Positions 53,444 through 63,115 of a stretch of 64,000 nt of DNA are shown here, piece by piece. The position numbers and the translations under genes are program-made. The number at the start of each line of letters is the position of its first letter. Within the stretch, counting starts at the first letter, position 1. The stretch comes from Cydia pomonella. Its lineage: Eukaryota; Arthropoda; Insecta; Lepidoptera; Tortricidae. Under the pieces are notes generated by a model that ran no database searches, was not told the DNA's origin, and saw only the letters and a program-made list of their open reading frames with translations. The stretch is taken from assembly GCF_033807575.1 (NCBI RefSeq), contig NC_084713.1, forward strand, positions 21,055,389 to 21,119,388. Direction: 5' to 3'.

Positions 53444-53600
53444 TACCAGTGAATAGTAGGATGGTCCAGCTTTGTATGGAGAAAAAAATGTATAATAAAT
53501 TTTATTTCCACAAGGCTCCCTTTATTCCATTATGAAATAGTAATCAATCAATATTTGGGTCACCCTAGTAAATAGTTAGTATTACTGGCAATGTAACTCA
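53440..53600. mobile_element. MITE with ATTACCAGTGAATAG-type ends
   Basis: TATTACCAGTGAATAGTAGG at the left and AAATAGTTAGTATTACTGGC at the right are imperfect inverted ends. It lies at the truncated end of the LINE. Confidence 0.45.
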
Positions 53601-54004
53601 TTTCTCACAAACAATAAATATTATGATTGCGATTATAAAAACATCTATTTATATTTACCAAACTCATTTTAACTCCCAATTATTTTTTCATATTCGCCAT
53701 AATATTTTTATAAAAAAACATGTTGGAACACAATTAACATGAAAGTATACGCATGAAAAAAGTCTGATTCCCGACCGACCTCCATTTTCGGAGCATCATT
53801 TCATTGGGTTTCCAATTTCGCCGTATTGTTATGAAAAATGGTTGAACCTTTTTTTTATAATTTAATAATAGGGCTCCGTTAACATGAAACTCGGGTTATT
53901 TGTTATGTTTTTAATTTGGTATCTGTATTTGAGTTTCTATCAGAAGAAAACACGTTGTTATATAAAGATTTAATAGTTAGAACATTGCCACGTTTGATCT
54001 ACAA

Positions 54005-54140
54005 TAGTACATTGTGCAACGTGGGGGGTAAGTGAAATTTCGGATACGAGGGTGGTAAATTCCGACAGCCGGAGGCTGGAGGGAATTAAAGACGCGAGCT
54101 TGCAATATTCTTACCCCCGGAGTTACACACAATGTTTTTA
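54005..54140 (+). repeat. Short repeat with GGTAAGTGAAATTTCG core
   Basis: CATTGTGCAACGTGGGGGGT AAGTGAAATTTCGGATACGA and GGAGGCTGGAGGGAATTAAA resemble the start of 42845-43035 (TGTGCAACGATGGGTGTAAG, GCAGGCTGGAG). Ends in CACACAATG. Confidence 0.5.
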
Positions 54141-54478
54141 ATCACACTTGGGAAGAAAAACCTAAATTTTAAGCGAAATAATTCTTAAATACGGTGACAT
54201 ATTATTATACTACGACGTTACACATCCTCAAGATATATTATCACTCTGTAGTTCACTCTCAATGTATCAGGCATTGCACATTAGTTTAAAGCTTGAAAAT
54301 AAAATAAAAAGTATTTAAATGACTAACTTCCCCCACTCCTGCCCCATCGACACCCGGTTCTTGCGCCCGAGTTCGTGTCATTCTCTTTCTTTGTGCGGGC
54401 ATTGCAACATCTTATTACGTAACTTAGTTATTTTTCGTAAAGTCGTATCCTTTTTTGTATCGAACAAATCAGGTATAA

Positions 54479-54774
54479 TGGGAAAACGTAAACGTAAGGA
54501 TAAAAATCGTCATTTAAAAGAAAAGATTAGAAGATCGACTCAACCGTTATTCATCATCAGTACCCCTAGTGTAACTTTGATCGACATCATAACGTGACGA
54601 ACGCGTTTGCGTTAAGTCTCATTTTGTATAGGATTTTGAGTTTCCAAAACGTCCCGCTTGGCGCGCTCTTTCGAAATCCAATACAAAATGAGACTAAACG
54701 CAAACGCGTACGTCACGTTTGGAAATCGAATTTACTTACACTAGGGGTACTGATTCGGGAACAGAGGAAGGTTA
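54479..54774 (+). pseudogene. Basic N-terminal coding fragment broken by a MITE
   Basis: ATG at 54479 begins MGKRKRKDKNRHLKEKIRRS and continues to TTCATCATCAG, then copy f of the CCCCTAGTG MITE, then TGATTCGGGAACAGAGGAAG. Skipping the MITE gives a Ser-rich, acidic continuation (SDSGTEE). Basic-helical starts of this kind occur in gag proteins of lepidopteran LTR elements, so a transposon gag start is my guess; a host exon is possible, since GTTAGT follows directly. Confidence 0.4.
54563..54747. mobile_element. Fold-back MITE, CCCCTAGTG family, copy f
   Basis: TCAGTACCCCTAGTGTAA and CACTAGGGGTACTGA make the longest terminal pairing of the family. Core CGTCCCGCTTGGCGCGCTCT. Confidence 0.85.
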
Positions 54775-55287
54775 GTGCCTTTCTTTGTTTAGAACAATAT
54801 TAAGTAGGTAATTAACTTAAACTATCATCATTAGTATCTAATTTGCGAAAGTGTTTTCATACGTGTGTAACTGAGGGCTAATCTCGTGCCTGTATTGTTA
54901 CAGGGGCCTTTTTATTTGAATAATAAATACCCTCCTCGTCCTCGTACCTGCATTTTTATTGCATCACCATTGAGTGGAGCTACCGTCACCTGCCCTCACA
55001 ATTATAGCTATATCATAAGTCGGTTACATCGCAAGACAATCCAAGCAATGTGAAATTGAGCCTCTAAGGGAAATATTAATCGAAACACGGTTCACTTGAT
55101 CACAAAAGAACAATTAGCAAACGCTAATGATATTCATTGATCGAAATATAAGGAAAACGATGATATACATATTAAGATATAATACAATTTTCAACGAAAA
55201 TGTTTTTAAAAGGTTACAAATTTCAAAGTACTAAGTACAAAAAATGATGCCAAATTCGCGCGTTCATTTCGCTGGAATGAGAACTAA

Positions 55288-56230
55288 TTTTTTAACCGAC
55301 TCCAAGATTTTAAAAGAGGAGGTTATCAATTCGGTTGTATGTTTTTTTGTTTTTAATATTTGTTACTCCATAATTCCGTCATTTCTGTTTGAATTTGTAT
55401 ATACCTCTATACAGATTGGTCCCGTTTTTGTCAAAAGTCAGTTCTGATGATGGGATCCATGAGGAATCGAGGAAACTCTTCAAATGTGAAAGGCATACAT
55501 ATAGTGATTTTTGTATTTTCTGTAACAAATCTAGCATTTACATTAAAAAAAGTAACATTTAATGAAGTGGAATTGCTGATGATGATCAGAATGGAACTCT
55601 TCAACGACGCATAGTACAGGTTTGGCGATTTATCCTCTTCGCTGTATTTGTTAAGCAAATTAGATTTTCAAGACAAATTTTTGTCAGGTTCGAGTTCTGA
55701 CGATGGGGTCCATGAGGACTCGAGAGAACTCCTCAAATGTTAAAGGCATATATATATATATATATGATCTTAGTATTTTCATTAACAAATCAAGTATTTA
55801 CATTTAAGTGACATTTGATGAAGTGGAACTGCTGATGATGAACAGAACGGAACTCTTCAATGATGCATAGTTCACGTTTGGCAATTTGTTATTCTTTGGC
55901 AAAGGCCAAGCAGTTAAGTTTTCAAGGCACATTTTTATATTTCTATTCTATTTAGTTTTTTTAATAATTATCTGGTGCTTTAATTCATACATGGTGTGAA
56001 ATAATTTATCTTAAATACAGTCGAATACCCTATTGCGGGTATCTTACCAATCAACCATAGGGCAAATCAGAAATGTGTCAAGGTGGGTGCAGTGACAAAA
56101 AAAAACATGTTACCTCCTTTTCTACATAATTAGGCGTAGGACTCTGTCTTTTTAATTTCATTGTATGAAATCTATAATCAACAATAATCGTTCTTTCACC
56201 GGTCTCCCTCAATGAAGTCGGTTTTTTTCT
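55288..56230. repeat. Lepidopteran repeat with AACCGAC/GTCGGTT ends
   Basis: Begins TTTTTAACCGACTCCAAGAT, AGAGGAGGTTATCAATTCGG, and ends AATGAAGTCGGTTTTTTTC. Inside, a unit of about 250 bp is duplicated in tandem (55439-55690 and 55691-55935): TGATGGGATCCATGAGGAAT, AAATGTGAAAGGCATA, GAAGTGGAATTGCTGATGAT, GGAACTCTTCAACGACGCAT. Noncoding. Confidence 0.65.
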
Positions 56231-56254
56231 TAAAAATTATTTTATACTTCGGCG

Positions 56255-56325
56255 GTGGCAAACAAGCATACGGCCCGCCTGATGGTAAGCAGCTGCGTAT
56301 ATGTGCGTTGCCGACCCTAACCCCC
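56255..56325 (+). repeat. Fragment of the CAAACAAGCATACGGCC repeat
   Basis: GGCGGTGGCAAACAAGCATA, GCCTGATGGTAAGCAGC and GCGTTGCCGACCCTAACCCC match 16783-16900. Confidence 0.6.
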
Positions 56326-56423
56326 CCCTTGACCTCTCTATTACATGATTTATAGCAAGACTTACGCTGAAAGCATCTTACTCCTCAATGTACCTACCTA
56401 TAATCAATAACTTGATTGTTTTT

Positions 56424-56700
56424 AGGGTTCCGTACCCAAAGGGTCAAACGGGACCCTATTACTGAGACTTCGTTGTCCGTCCGACCGTCTGTCACCAGGC
56501 TGTATCTCATGAACCGTGGTAGCTAGACAGTTGAAATTTTAACAGATGATGTATGCCGCTATAACAACAAATACTAAAAACAGAATAAAATAAATATTTA
56601 AGGGGGGCTCCCATACAACAAACATAATTTTTTTGGCGTTTTTATAAATAACGGTACGGAAGCCTTCGTGCGCGAGTCCGACTCGCACTTGCCCGGTTTT
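56424..56700 (+). repeat. Lepidopteran GGGTTCCGTACCC repeat
   Basis: GGGTTCCGTACCCAAAGGGT, TGTATCTCATGAACCGTGGT AGCTAGACAG, GGGGGGCTCCCATACAACAA and the end block GCGCGAGTCCGACTCGCACT. A reverse-strand partner is at 32938-33180. Confidence 0.7.
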
Positions 56701-57099
56701 TATGTGGTTGAGTTGTGCTTGAATGTTTTACGCGACATAAATATTGCAGTTTTCTATTTAATTTTCTAACCGAGTTCTGTCGTTGCTACATAAGTTTCTT
56801 TCTCCGATGAGGAAGTATTCCTAAGGGACGAAGGCGGAAACCCTTTGTGAAGATTACTTTGCTTCGCCGCGCCATTTGAGAAGAAAATTGAACCCTCTAA
56901 TAAGGAAACTGACGAGTGCGGCCCGAAATTATTTATTGTACAAATATCGGGTAGTAACTAAAGAAATGTGTAACAAAGTATCATGTACATTACAAGCTTA
57001 AGGGACTAAGGAGCGCCATTACAACTTTTTCCAAAGAAGAAAAGATTTTTTGCAATAATTAAAAACGGCGGCGATCATGTTCGCTATAGTTTTAATTGA

Positions 57100-57480
57100 A
57101 ACTATTTATTAAGCTTTTGTTTCACGATTTTTTCATATTTTTGGACCCATGGTTTGAAAGTTAGAGAGCCCCCTTTTGTTTTTATTTCGGAGCGATTTTT
57201 TCCGAAAATATTAACTTTATATTACTATAAAGAAATATTAACATTATAATACTATATTTTACTTTATATTTACAAAAAACAAATTAAAAAAATCATTTTG
57301 TATGGGCGCTACCAAAAAATAATGTTTTAATTTACCGTTCTGTCGCCATGTATGATTAATGTATTCGTGCCAAATTGCAGCTTTCTACCACTAAAAATCA
57401 CGGAGCAAAGCCGCGGACGGACAGACAGACGGACATGGCGAAACTATAAGGGTTTCTAGGTGACTACGAAACCCTAAAAA
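57100..57480 (-). repeat. Lepidopteran repeat, relative of 37440-37895
   Basis: TTTTGTTTCACGATTTTTTC ATATTTTTGGACCCATGG, TACCGTTCTGTCGCCATG, GCAAAGCCGCGGACGGACAG and AACTATAAGGGTTTCTAGGT GACTACGAAACCC. Confidence 0.6.
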
Positions 57481-58097
57481 TTGGCTGAACGCACTGAATC
57501 AAAATCGGCCTTCCTATATCACGAATATCACGATCTTCAATCATGATGGAAAGACGAAGATATTGAAACTAAACAAATAAGAAAGAAATGCATTTATTTC
57601 AGACCAACTAAGGATCAATATTCTTAGTGACACATTTAATCGCGTTAATAAGAATCGCCGCTCAAATCCGTCAGTGTATAACGGCCCTAAAAGGGTTAAG
57701 GACAACCAACACACGACGATAAATTAAATCGGCGACGCGTCGAGGTCTAAATCATGGGGCGCGGAAATGAGGCCGTAACTTTGAGGTCCTGTATTTATGG
57801 ACCTTTGTTTCCTAATGTTGTGGAATCCCTTTAAATTACTGAATATAAGCGCTTTGTTTCGTTTAAATATGGTTGTGTTATCTGAATTATGAAACCAAAG
57901 TAAAAGCATTTTTTATAATAATTTATAAAAGACATTTCCCGCGATTAAAGACTTTACGTACGAAAGTGCAAAACATTCTACCCCATTTATTAAAGTCAAA
58001 GTCAATATATTCTGTATTCAAATCAAATAAGCCTAGCAACAAGCATTTTTAAATTGTCAAGTTTTACAAATATAATCTTAATCTAAATATTAGATCC

Positions 58098-58287
58098 TAT
58101 GATCACCCACTGGATGCTGGATGTCCATGCATGTGAGACAGAATAATAATTTTAATTTAATGTAAGTTCATTAATTATTTTAATGTAGATTTTATTTCTA
58201 TTAATTAAATTAGATTATAAATTATTCATTATATTTTAAGCAAAACTATGGATTATTATGTCCGAAATAAACGATTTCATTTTCATT
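58098..58287 (+). mobile_element. Insert: LINE or gene 3' end
   Basis: GATCACCCACTGGATGCTGG ... TATTATGTCCGAAATAAACG ATTTCATTTTCATTA. An AATAAA followed by a short ATTTC repeat makes it look like the 3' end of another retrotransposon. Confidence 0.45.
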
Positions 58288-58522
58288 AGAGCAATTTATT
58301 GATGCGCTTATTATTGTTCTTAAAAAAACATTTAATTATTATAGATATGTCAAACTTAATAGTAAAAAATTCACAAAAAGATCTTTAAACACCAAAATTG
58401 TATAAAAAATACTGCGTGTAACGGAACGTTGCGTTTGACGACCGACCGGTCTGGCCTGGCTCTAGACACGTTCTACATTAAAATCTAAGTGTCAAAAAAT
58501 ACGGCTTACCTAATATATTAAC

Positions 58523-58892
58523 GGCACCAATCATGGGACATTTTGAGATTTTTTAAAAGTGTTTTTGATATTTCACCAACATCCGTCAAATTTCTACTGC
58601 TTTATGCTTTAAAACTTGAATGTCCAATTCGTCCTTTATGTTTTCTATGTATTTAATGAAAGCTACTTCAATTTGTTTCAATATTATTAACCAATTAAAA
58701 CTATGGTTTTTTGCTCCAGTCATGGGATGTGATGTATGGCGCAATTAATTTTCAAACTAACAAATATCAGTGAAAAATTAAATTTAAGCAGCTCTTTGGC
58801 TCTTGTTTATGCTAAAATGTGGCCAGCGATTAAAAACTGATGGTAAATACTTGTTTTACGGGATTTGTCTATACCATCCCATTACTGGTGCC
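58523..58892. mobile_element. Insert: TIR element
   Basis: Ends GGCACCAATCATGGGA and TCCCATTACTGGTGCC are inverted with one mismatch. The interior repeats TCCAGTCATGGGATGTGATG. 370 bp, no ORF. Confidence 0.7.
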
Positions 58893-59104
58893 TGTTTCAT
58901 TATAGGGGTGTTTACTATATACATTGAGTTATCAATTTCATCATTTAACATAACAATAAATAATTAATTATTTTCAACCCCACTTAATCCCATGGTGTTT
59001 CATCATTCATGTAGGTAGTCATGGGTGCTATAATATTAGTCTGCCTTTAACGTGACCTTCGGATCCGGACTACACCAGCAACTAAGTGTATTTTTAGTTT
59101 ACTT

Positions 59105-59620
59105 AATTGACCCGGGTGATCTGAGCTGGGTGAACAGAGTCAACTACAGGATTACTACGCCTCGTTAGACTTTGTGTGGTACCGCCGAACCGGCTAATTC
59201 TGGCTTGCGGATTGCTTACACCGAGTAAGGCACTGTACATATCGCGTTTGCATTACACCGGCACGGCTGCTGAAGTGGTGGAGTATGTACACCAGAAGAC
59301 CGGCTACACGCTGAGGGTGTTCCAACTTCGATCGCGTCACTACGTGCAGTTCAACTCTTTTGTGGTGCGCGTGCCGCGGCCGCTGCAGGGGACCATCGAG
59401 TGCGCCGACTTCTGGCCGAAGGGTGTCGTGTTTCGGAGGTTCCGGGGCAAACTGCCGAATCCGCCAAAAGACCAGACTATTCAACGGAACCACGCCGTTT
59501 TGTCACTTAAATAGTATTTAGTTTTAATTTTATGAAATGTTTATGTATGTTAGTCTATAAGGTATTTGTAACGTGGGCTTTCTTGCCTGAATCAAGTTTT
59601 AAATAAATAAATTACTGCTG
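59105..59620 (+). pseudogene. Retroelement ORF1-like C-terminal fragment
   Basis: The plus frame contains LHYTGTAAEVVEYVHQKTGY, LRVFQLRSRHYVQFNSFVVR and CADFWPKGVVFRRFRGKLPN before a stop at 59512-59514. F.SF.V.VP......I...DFWP.GV..R.FRG endings are known to me from lepidopteran ORF1-like proteins of non-LTR elements. The stretch is much more GC-rich than its surroundings, and an AAATAAATAAAT tail follows at 59600. Its first 44 bases (ACCCGGGTGATCTGAGCTGG onward) also occur at 48208-48251. The upstream part has stops. Confidence 0.55.
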
Positions 59621-59835
59621 CAGTATTGCAGTTTGCATCCGAACGTCACATTTAGGCTACTTTTTCACTAAGGCGATTACAATTATGGTCGTTGGTCACT
59701 CTACATTATCCAGACAACATCTAATTAATAAAGTTAAAACCTCCTTAATCGTTATGACAGCACTTCACACTTGAGTGAGATACAATTTTTCAAACCAGAC
59801 ATTTTTTGACACTTGTCATGGATAAAGCAAGAGTA

Positions 59836-60111
59836 TTGGTTACGGAAGGTGGAGGTAAGGAAATAAATCTCCATGTACCAAAAAGTGTCATCAAAAAACC
59901 TTAAATAGGTGGCGCTACAATACCTAGAATACTTGAACAAAAAATCTAATCATAGACAACGCACTTCACTCCGTCAATAGCGTCTAGGTTCTTAGCTACT
60001 CTAGCGCTACTCTGGAGAGATTTGGAACTATTATTTATAGCTGACAGCTGGACACTTTTGCAACAGTTCTACCATAAGAGATGTCACTCCTCTTAATTCC
60101 ACACTCCATAG
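59836..60111 (-). repeat. Dispersed repeat (inverted partner at 26143-26430)
   Basis: The reverse complement carries the same blocks as 26143-26430, including AGCTATAAATAATAGTTCC and GCGCCACCTATTTAAGG. Confidence 0.65.
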
Positions 60112-60599
60112 TATTGGTATTTGACGGAAGTATTGTATTGTGTAGGTGTCAGGCATATCGTAAAAAAAAATACCCTAGAAAAAATAACATTAATCTCACT
60201 AATACTCGTACAAAATAGTTGCTTATAATTTACTGAACGCGCCGGCTTAATCCTGCTCGCGTCTCCTGAATCGCCCTGTAGTTAACTTATAAATAGTCCT
60301 ACTTGCATGTCTCTAATAGGATGGCGTGACCAGAACCCCCAGAATTAAAGGTTAGGGCCGTCTGGACTCGCGTGACATAATTTAATAAGGCCTGACCTTT
60401 GATCTTTGCGGGCTTCGTTAAAATTTACTAGAATTATGGCATGGCATGGATTTAGGTTTTTACGTGATTTCATTGATGAGTTAGAAATTAGCCTTCGGCA
60501 AAAGATGGCTAGGTACTTTTTAAATTTCTCTCCAAATGTCGCCTCCGGTGGTTTGGCTACCCCTGTCACACGCCAGCTGACTACATAGGAAACTTATAT

Positions 60600-60800
60600 T
60601 ATGCTTTCGTCTAGCCCTTGACGGCCCCCGACCCCATGGCAGACCAAAAAAGCGACGGCTCGACGACGTGAAAGCAGACACCTATGAGCGTAAACGGGCT
60701 TACACGAGAGAACGCCCAGGATCGTCCAGGAGGAGGAGTGGAGGAAAGCAAATAGGAAAAAGGATCCTGGAAAAGGCCGGGATAACGCTAGGTAGAAGAA
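60600..60800 (+). pseudogene. Decayed LINE ORF2 end
   Basis: Frames read RPHGRPKKRRLDDVKADTY and, after shifts, EEWRKANRKDP, recalling the GRPKKRW.DDVK.D layout of LINE ends. It has more than one frameshift. Confidence 0.4.
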
Positions 60801-61194
60801 GAGTCTCGCTATAACGACGTACCAGTCTATAAATTCCCAGTTAAATCTTTTTTTTTTTTACGAAGTAGTTTATTAAATTAATGGTATTTTAGAGATAATT
60901 ACAAATCTGTAGATTCCATGTTAGATGTCTGACTTTAAATACATACATTTGATTGTTTTGGTTTATTTTATAATGTGTTTTTGTTTTGTTCCAGGTGAGT
61001 AAAACGGCGCAACAAAAAGTGATGCAGTGAGTCCAATGCTATGCGGTTACTATTACAGATACTTATGGTTCCTTTGCAACTTATCTTTGAATCAATTACT
61101 AATCAAATGGTCATAGATCCATCCTAACCTAAGGCCGGCCGCAATTAGACTATATATTTATCATCATGCATTATATAAAACTAACGAATGTGGC

Positions 61195-61440
61195 TCAGCG
61201 ACCCAAAGAGGGTATTGACCTCCGAAACAAGGACACGCCACTCCCGATCCTGCGCCGCTTCCTGCCAATGATCAGCTTGGAGCTGCTGCAGATCCGCTTC
61301 AACGCTATCTCCCCAGCGGTATCCGACCCACCGGGCGGCTACCAGTCGGTCTTTCCAAGTACGCCCTCTTGGCAGCCCGATGCGCTGTCACCCCAGCGGT
61401 ATCTGGGTTAACCTATCGGGCGGCCACCAGTCTATCTTTT
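61195..61440 (-). pseudogene. LINE ORF2 C-terminal fragment (RTE-like), minus strand
   Basis: The reverse complement reads GDSVEADLQQLQADHWQEAA-like peptide then REWRVLVSEVNTLLGR, the family of 25850-26015 and 44700-44898. A partial internal duplication (CACCCCAGCGGTATC and TCCCCAGCGGTATCC) is present. Confidence 0.5.
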
Positions 61441-62345
61441 ATATAGGGTTGCTGTCGAACAGGATCCCGTATATTTGATCATTTCTATGACAGTCAAATT
61501 GCTTAGCCTAGAAGTTTAGAAGAAATAATGGTTTTGGAAAATATTCAGTAATAAAATTATTTCGGAATATAGATCGCTGCTCGATTCTAACGCCACAACG
61601 CGCGCGATTGCTGGCAACTAGTTGCGAGACTGCACGATTGGCTCGACTCCGTTGGTGACACCACTGGACTAGCAGTAGCACCATTCTTAATGCCCGTAAG
61701 GCCTGTCCTTAGATATATGTCAGTGGGTTCAAAGGTTATGTGCAGCCTTTTTGACGTTGTCGAATTAGGGGTATCTTAATGGGTCATTAACAGTAATGAG
61801 TGTTTGAGGGTTAACGGTTCCCGTAATAAAACGTTAAGTGGGCTACAGAACATTAAAGAGCTCTTAAGCAGAGAAAGGAAAATAAATAATAAAACGCGTC
61901 CTGAAAAAAATAAGAGTAAATATAGATTAACCAGTTTTATCTTTCCTCAAAGGATTATTTGCATTTTGTTTAACCACAACCAGCTAAGCTACCAAAGCTT
62001 ACCAGTAGCTTGCGAATCTTTATTTAAGTTTTTTTTGTATGAGTTCTTTATTTAACATAATTTAGTACAATGTAATTACTTAATCTAGTGTAGTGAGATC
62101 GCTGTTTAGCGATAAGTCCGCCTGTTGCTACCTACATATTTATACCTTTACGTACTTTGTATCATTTTTTTGTGTAGTGTGCAATAAAGCATTTTATAAT
62201 TATTATTATTTCCATCCTAGATAGTAATAACAATAAATTAATACAGTTTAGTGAGCTATAGGCGCTCATTACAAACTTTTTAACAACTTAGTGTTTATAA
62301 CATTGCCATGGGTAATATCATACTTACACTAAAGCTTAGAAGTAA
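61441..62345. other. No gene seen
   Basis: The frame 61804-62055 is Lys/Asn-rich and AT-driven. TGTGCAATAAAGCATTTTAT AATTATTATTATT at 62178-62210 looks like a retrotransposon or transcript 3' end on the plus strand. Confidence 0.4.
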
Positions 62346-62353
62346 GCAACACC

Positions 62354-62614
62354 CAAATAAATGCCCTTACCAGGATTTGAACCCGGGACCATTAGCTTCA
62401 TAGGCAGAGTCACTACCCACTAGGCCAGGCAGGTCGTCGTACTTGGACAAAGATATATATAATATATAAATACTTAGTAAATATATAGAAAACAGCCACG
62501 ACTCAAGGACAAATATTGGTGCTCATCACACAAACAAATGCCCTTACCAGTATTTGAACCCGGGACCATCGGCTTCATAGGCATGGTCACTCCACTAAGC
62601 CAGACTGGTCGTCA
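62354..62614 (-). mobile_element. Two SINE (type 2) copies, head to tail
   Basis: A head-only copy (62354-62438, AAATGCCCTTACCAGGATTT to CAGGTCGTC) is followed directly by a longer copy (62439-62614, GTACTTGGACAAAGATATAT to GACTGGTCGTC). Both are on the minus strand and diverged. Confidence 0.75.
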
Positions 62615-62719
62615 AAATTTTAAACTTTTTTCTCATAACCATAGAGAAATAAGAAGTAATAGAGTGCTCACTCCATACATCAGTTTTGGTACCAAAATGC
62701 TTATTATTTTCGCAGTCGA

Positions 62720-63115
62720 CATCTAGCATCGAGTAGCAGAACTCTCAGTACTGCTACTCGACAATAGATATCGCGGCATATCTATTGTCGAAGCGGTGGT
62801 GGCCGAGTGGATATGACGTCCGACTTTCAATCCGGAGGTCGCGGGTTCAAATCCTGGCTCGTACCAATGAGTTTTTCGGAACTTATGTACGAAATATCAT
62901 TTGATATTTACCACTAGCTTTTTGGTGAATGAAAACATCGTGAGGAAACCTGCATACATCTGCGAAGAAATTCAAAGGTGTATGTGAAGTCCCCAATCCG
63001 CATTGGGCTAGCGTGGGGACTATAGCCCGAGCCCTCTCGCACATGAGAGGAAGCCTGTGCCCAGCAGTGGGACGTTTATAGGCTGAATTATTATATTATC
63101 TATTGTCAAGTAGCA
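62720..63115. mobile_element. Palindromic element split by a SINE
   Basis: TACTGCTACTCGACAATAGA TA is mirrored by TATCTATTGTC..AAGTAGCAGTA, but the right arm is broken at 62791 and resumes at 63094 after a SINE. GAGTAGCAGAACTCTCAGTA CTGCTACTC makes a second small hairpin at 62732-62761. Confidence 0.65.
62792..63092 (+). mobile_element. tRNA-headed SINE with a different tail
   Basis: The head GGTGGTGGCCGAGTGGATAT and B box GGTTCAAATCC lead into the type-1 body (CCAATGAGTTTTTCGGAAC, AACATCGTGAGGAAACC). From about 62950 the tail changes to TGCATACATCTGCGAAGAAA..CCCAGCAGTGGGACG. TATCTATTGTC on both sides (62781-62791, 63094-63104) is the target duplication. Confidence 0.85.

Larger units (their letters stand above)
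57991..59045 (-). mobile_element. LINE 3' fragment broken by several insertions
   Basis: Blocks match the 3' part of the LINE at 51890-53443 in order: 57991-58097 (ATAAGCCTAGCAACAAGCAT), 58288-58420 (GAGCAATTTATTGATGCGC), 58480-58515 (TAAGTGTCAAAAAATACGG) and 58917-59040 (ACATTGAGTTATCAATTTCA, TTAATCCCATGGTGTTTCAT CATTCATGTAG). Between them lie foreign pieces at 58098-58287, near 58421-58465, and 58523-58892. Confidence 0.75.

Noticed and set aside
59194..59493. 99-codon minus-strand ORF
   Set aside because: Antisense shadow of the better ORF1-like frame on the plus strand; GC-rich DNA keeps both open.
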